The translations under genes were made by a program, and so were the position numbers. A stretch of DNA of 64,000 nt from Streptomyces sp. NBC_01481 (GTDB lineage: Bacteria; Actinomycetota; Actinomycetes; Streptomycetales; Streptomycetaceae), in assembly GCF_026339995.1 (NCBI RefSeq), contig NZ_JAPEPT010000003.1, positions 310,001-374,000 of the forward strand, in the 5' to 3' direction. Under the pieces are notes generated by a model. It did not search any database. It had not been told where the DNA came from and was given only the letters and a program-made list of their open reading frames with translations. Positions 63,254-64,000 of this stretch are shown here, piece by piece. Position 1 is the stretch's first letter, and each line of letters begins with the position of its first letter.

Positions 63254-64000
63254 CCGCTGTCGGCGAGGAGATGCACGCGCTGGTGGAGCGGCTGTACCCG
63301 CTGTGCCGGAGCATCACCGGCGACGGTGTGCGCGCCACCCTGGAGATCGTCGGCGAGTACGTTCCGCTGCAGGTGCACGAGGTACCGACCGGGACGCAAG
63401 TGCTCGACTGGACGGTGCCGCAGGAGTGGAACATCCGGGACGCGTACATCGCCGACACCGCCGGCAACCGGGTCGTCGACTTCGCCGCGTCCAGCCTGCA
63501 CGTGCTCGGCTACAGCGTGCCGGTGTCGGCGACCATGCCGCTGGCCGAGCTGCGGGCACACCTGCACACCCTGCCGGACCACCCGAGTTGGGTGCCGTAC
63601 CGCACCAGCTACTACACACCGGAATGGGGATTCTGCCTGGCGCAGGAGACCCTGGACGCGCTGCCGGACGGCGAGTACGAGGTGCGTATCGACTCCACGC
63701 TCGCGGACGGTCACCTCACCTACGCCGAGCACGTGATCCCCGGGCAGGTCCCCGACGAGGTGATCGTCTCCTGCCACGTCTGCCACCCGTCGCTGGCCAA
63801 CGACAACCTGGCCGGCATCGCGGTGGCGACGTTCCTGGCCCGCGCGCTGGCGCAGGAGACGCCGTACTACACCTACCGGTTCATCTACGCGCCCGGCACC
63901 ATCGGGGCGATCACCTGGCTGGCCCGCAACGCGGAGCGGGTGGAACGGGTCAAGCACGGCCTTGTGCTGGCCTGCGCCGGCGACCCGGGTCAACTGACGT
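63250..64000 (+). CDS. DUF4910 aminopeptidase-like protein (partial, runs off the window)
   Basis: The frame opens at ATG 63250 in the SDR stop (ATGA) and stays open to the last base: at least 250 residues, incomplete. It shows LVERLYPLCRSITGDGVR, WTVPQEWNIRDAYI and VSCHVCHPSLANDNLAGIAV, features of the DUF4910/M28-like aminopeptidase family found in polysaccharide clusters. HVCHPSLANDN supplies metal-ligand His and Asp residues. Whether it acts on a peptide or a sugar-linked amide is unknown. Confidence 0.85.
   Translation, partial: MTAVGEEMHALVERLYPLCRSITGDGVRATLEIVGEYVPLQVHEVPTGTQVLDWTVPQEWNIRDAYIADTAGNRVVDFAASSLHVLGYSVPVSATMPLAELRAHLHTLPDHPSWVPYRTSYYTPEWGFCLAQETLDALPDGEYEVRIDSTLADGHLTYAEHVIPGQVPDEVIVSCHVCHPSLANDNLAGIAVATFLARALAQETPYYTYRFIYAPGTIGAITWLARNAERVERVKHGLVLACAGDPGQLT

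Noticed and set aside
1..64000. tRNA, rRNA or phage integration features
   Set aside because: No cloverleaf, rRNA-like sequence, integrase or attachment repeat was noticed by eye; a covariance search would be needed to exclude short RNAs.

Overview
The window is high-GC DNA with almost exclusive G/C at codon third positions, GTG and TTG starts, GGAGG-type ribosome binding sites, rare TTA codons and many actinobacterial families (LAL regulators, PPOX/F420 proteins, FG-GAP amidases, kinase-binding-protein fusions). It reads as a Streptomyces or close relative chromosome, on an arm-like accessory stretch. No rRNA, tRNA or CRISPR array was seen.

Left part (1-6.1 kb): a purine catabolism block. 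It holds the 2Fe-2S and molybdopterin subunits of a xanthine dehydrogenase-type enzyme, an NCS2 purine permease and an XdhC-type maturation factor. A 166-bp MITE-like palindromic element sits between permease and xdhC. At 6.1-11.7 kb lies a candidate biological-conflict module: a Trypco1-type protein, a trypsin-NACHT NTPase fusion, and a divergent eleven-helix membrane protein with a hydrolase-like tail that has lost its nucleophile serine.

Middle part (11.7-41.7 kb): a mosaic of single genes. It holds a methyltransferase divergent from an aminotransferase, a GNAT-AAA+ fusion, a DM13 membrane protein, two small hypotheticals, a VOC protein, an ECF sigma factor with a membrane partner, and a large secreted PGRP amidase with FG-GAP repeats. 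These are followed by a second methyltransferase, a PAS-GAF-PP2C-HATPase signalling phosphatase, and a TetR/FAD-monooxygenase pair with two perfect tandem operators. Next come a 1503-residue CHAT protein, a PPOX protein, an operon of one lipoprotein and two paralogous Ser/Thr kinase-solute-binding protein fusions, and an LAL/LuxR regulator.

Right part (42.2-64 kb, running off the end): one long co-directional exopolysaccharide cluster with many 1-4 base gene overlaps. It encodes an initiating phosphoglycosyltransferase, an AlgD-like GDP-mannose dehydrogenase, a GT4, two Wzz-like proteins, an AsnB-type amidotransferase, a bi-domain oxidoreductase and a heparinase II/III protein. It continues with a secreted beta-helix lipoprotein, a Wzy-like polymerase, another GT4, and a sugar-modification set: C-methyltransferase, nucleotidyltransferase, PIG-L deacetylase, SDR and a DUF4910 aminopeptidase-like protein. 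Together these suggest an alginate-like, possibly amidated uronic acid polymer carrying an unusual sugar. Three in-frame TTA codons (bldA dependence) and a repeated G-rich hairpin/SD leader in front of the first two genes point to developmental and post-transcriptional control.
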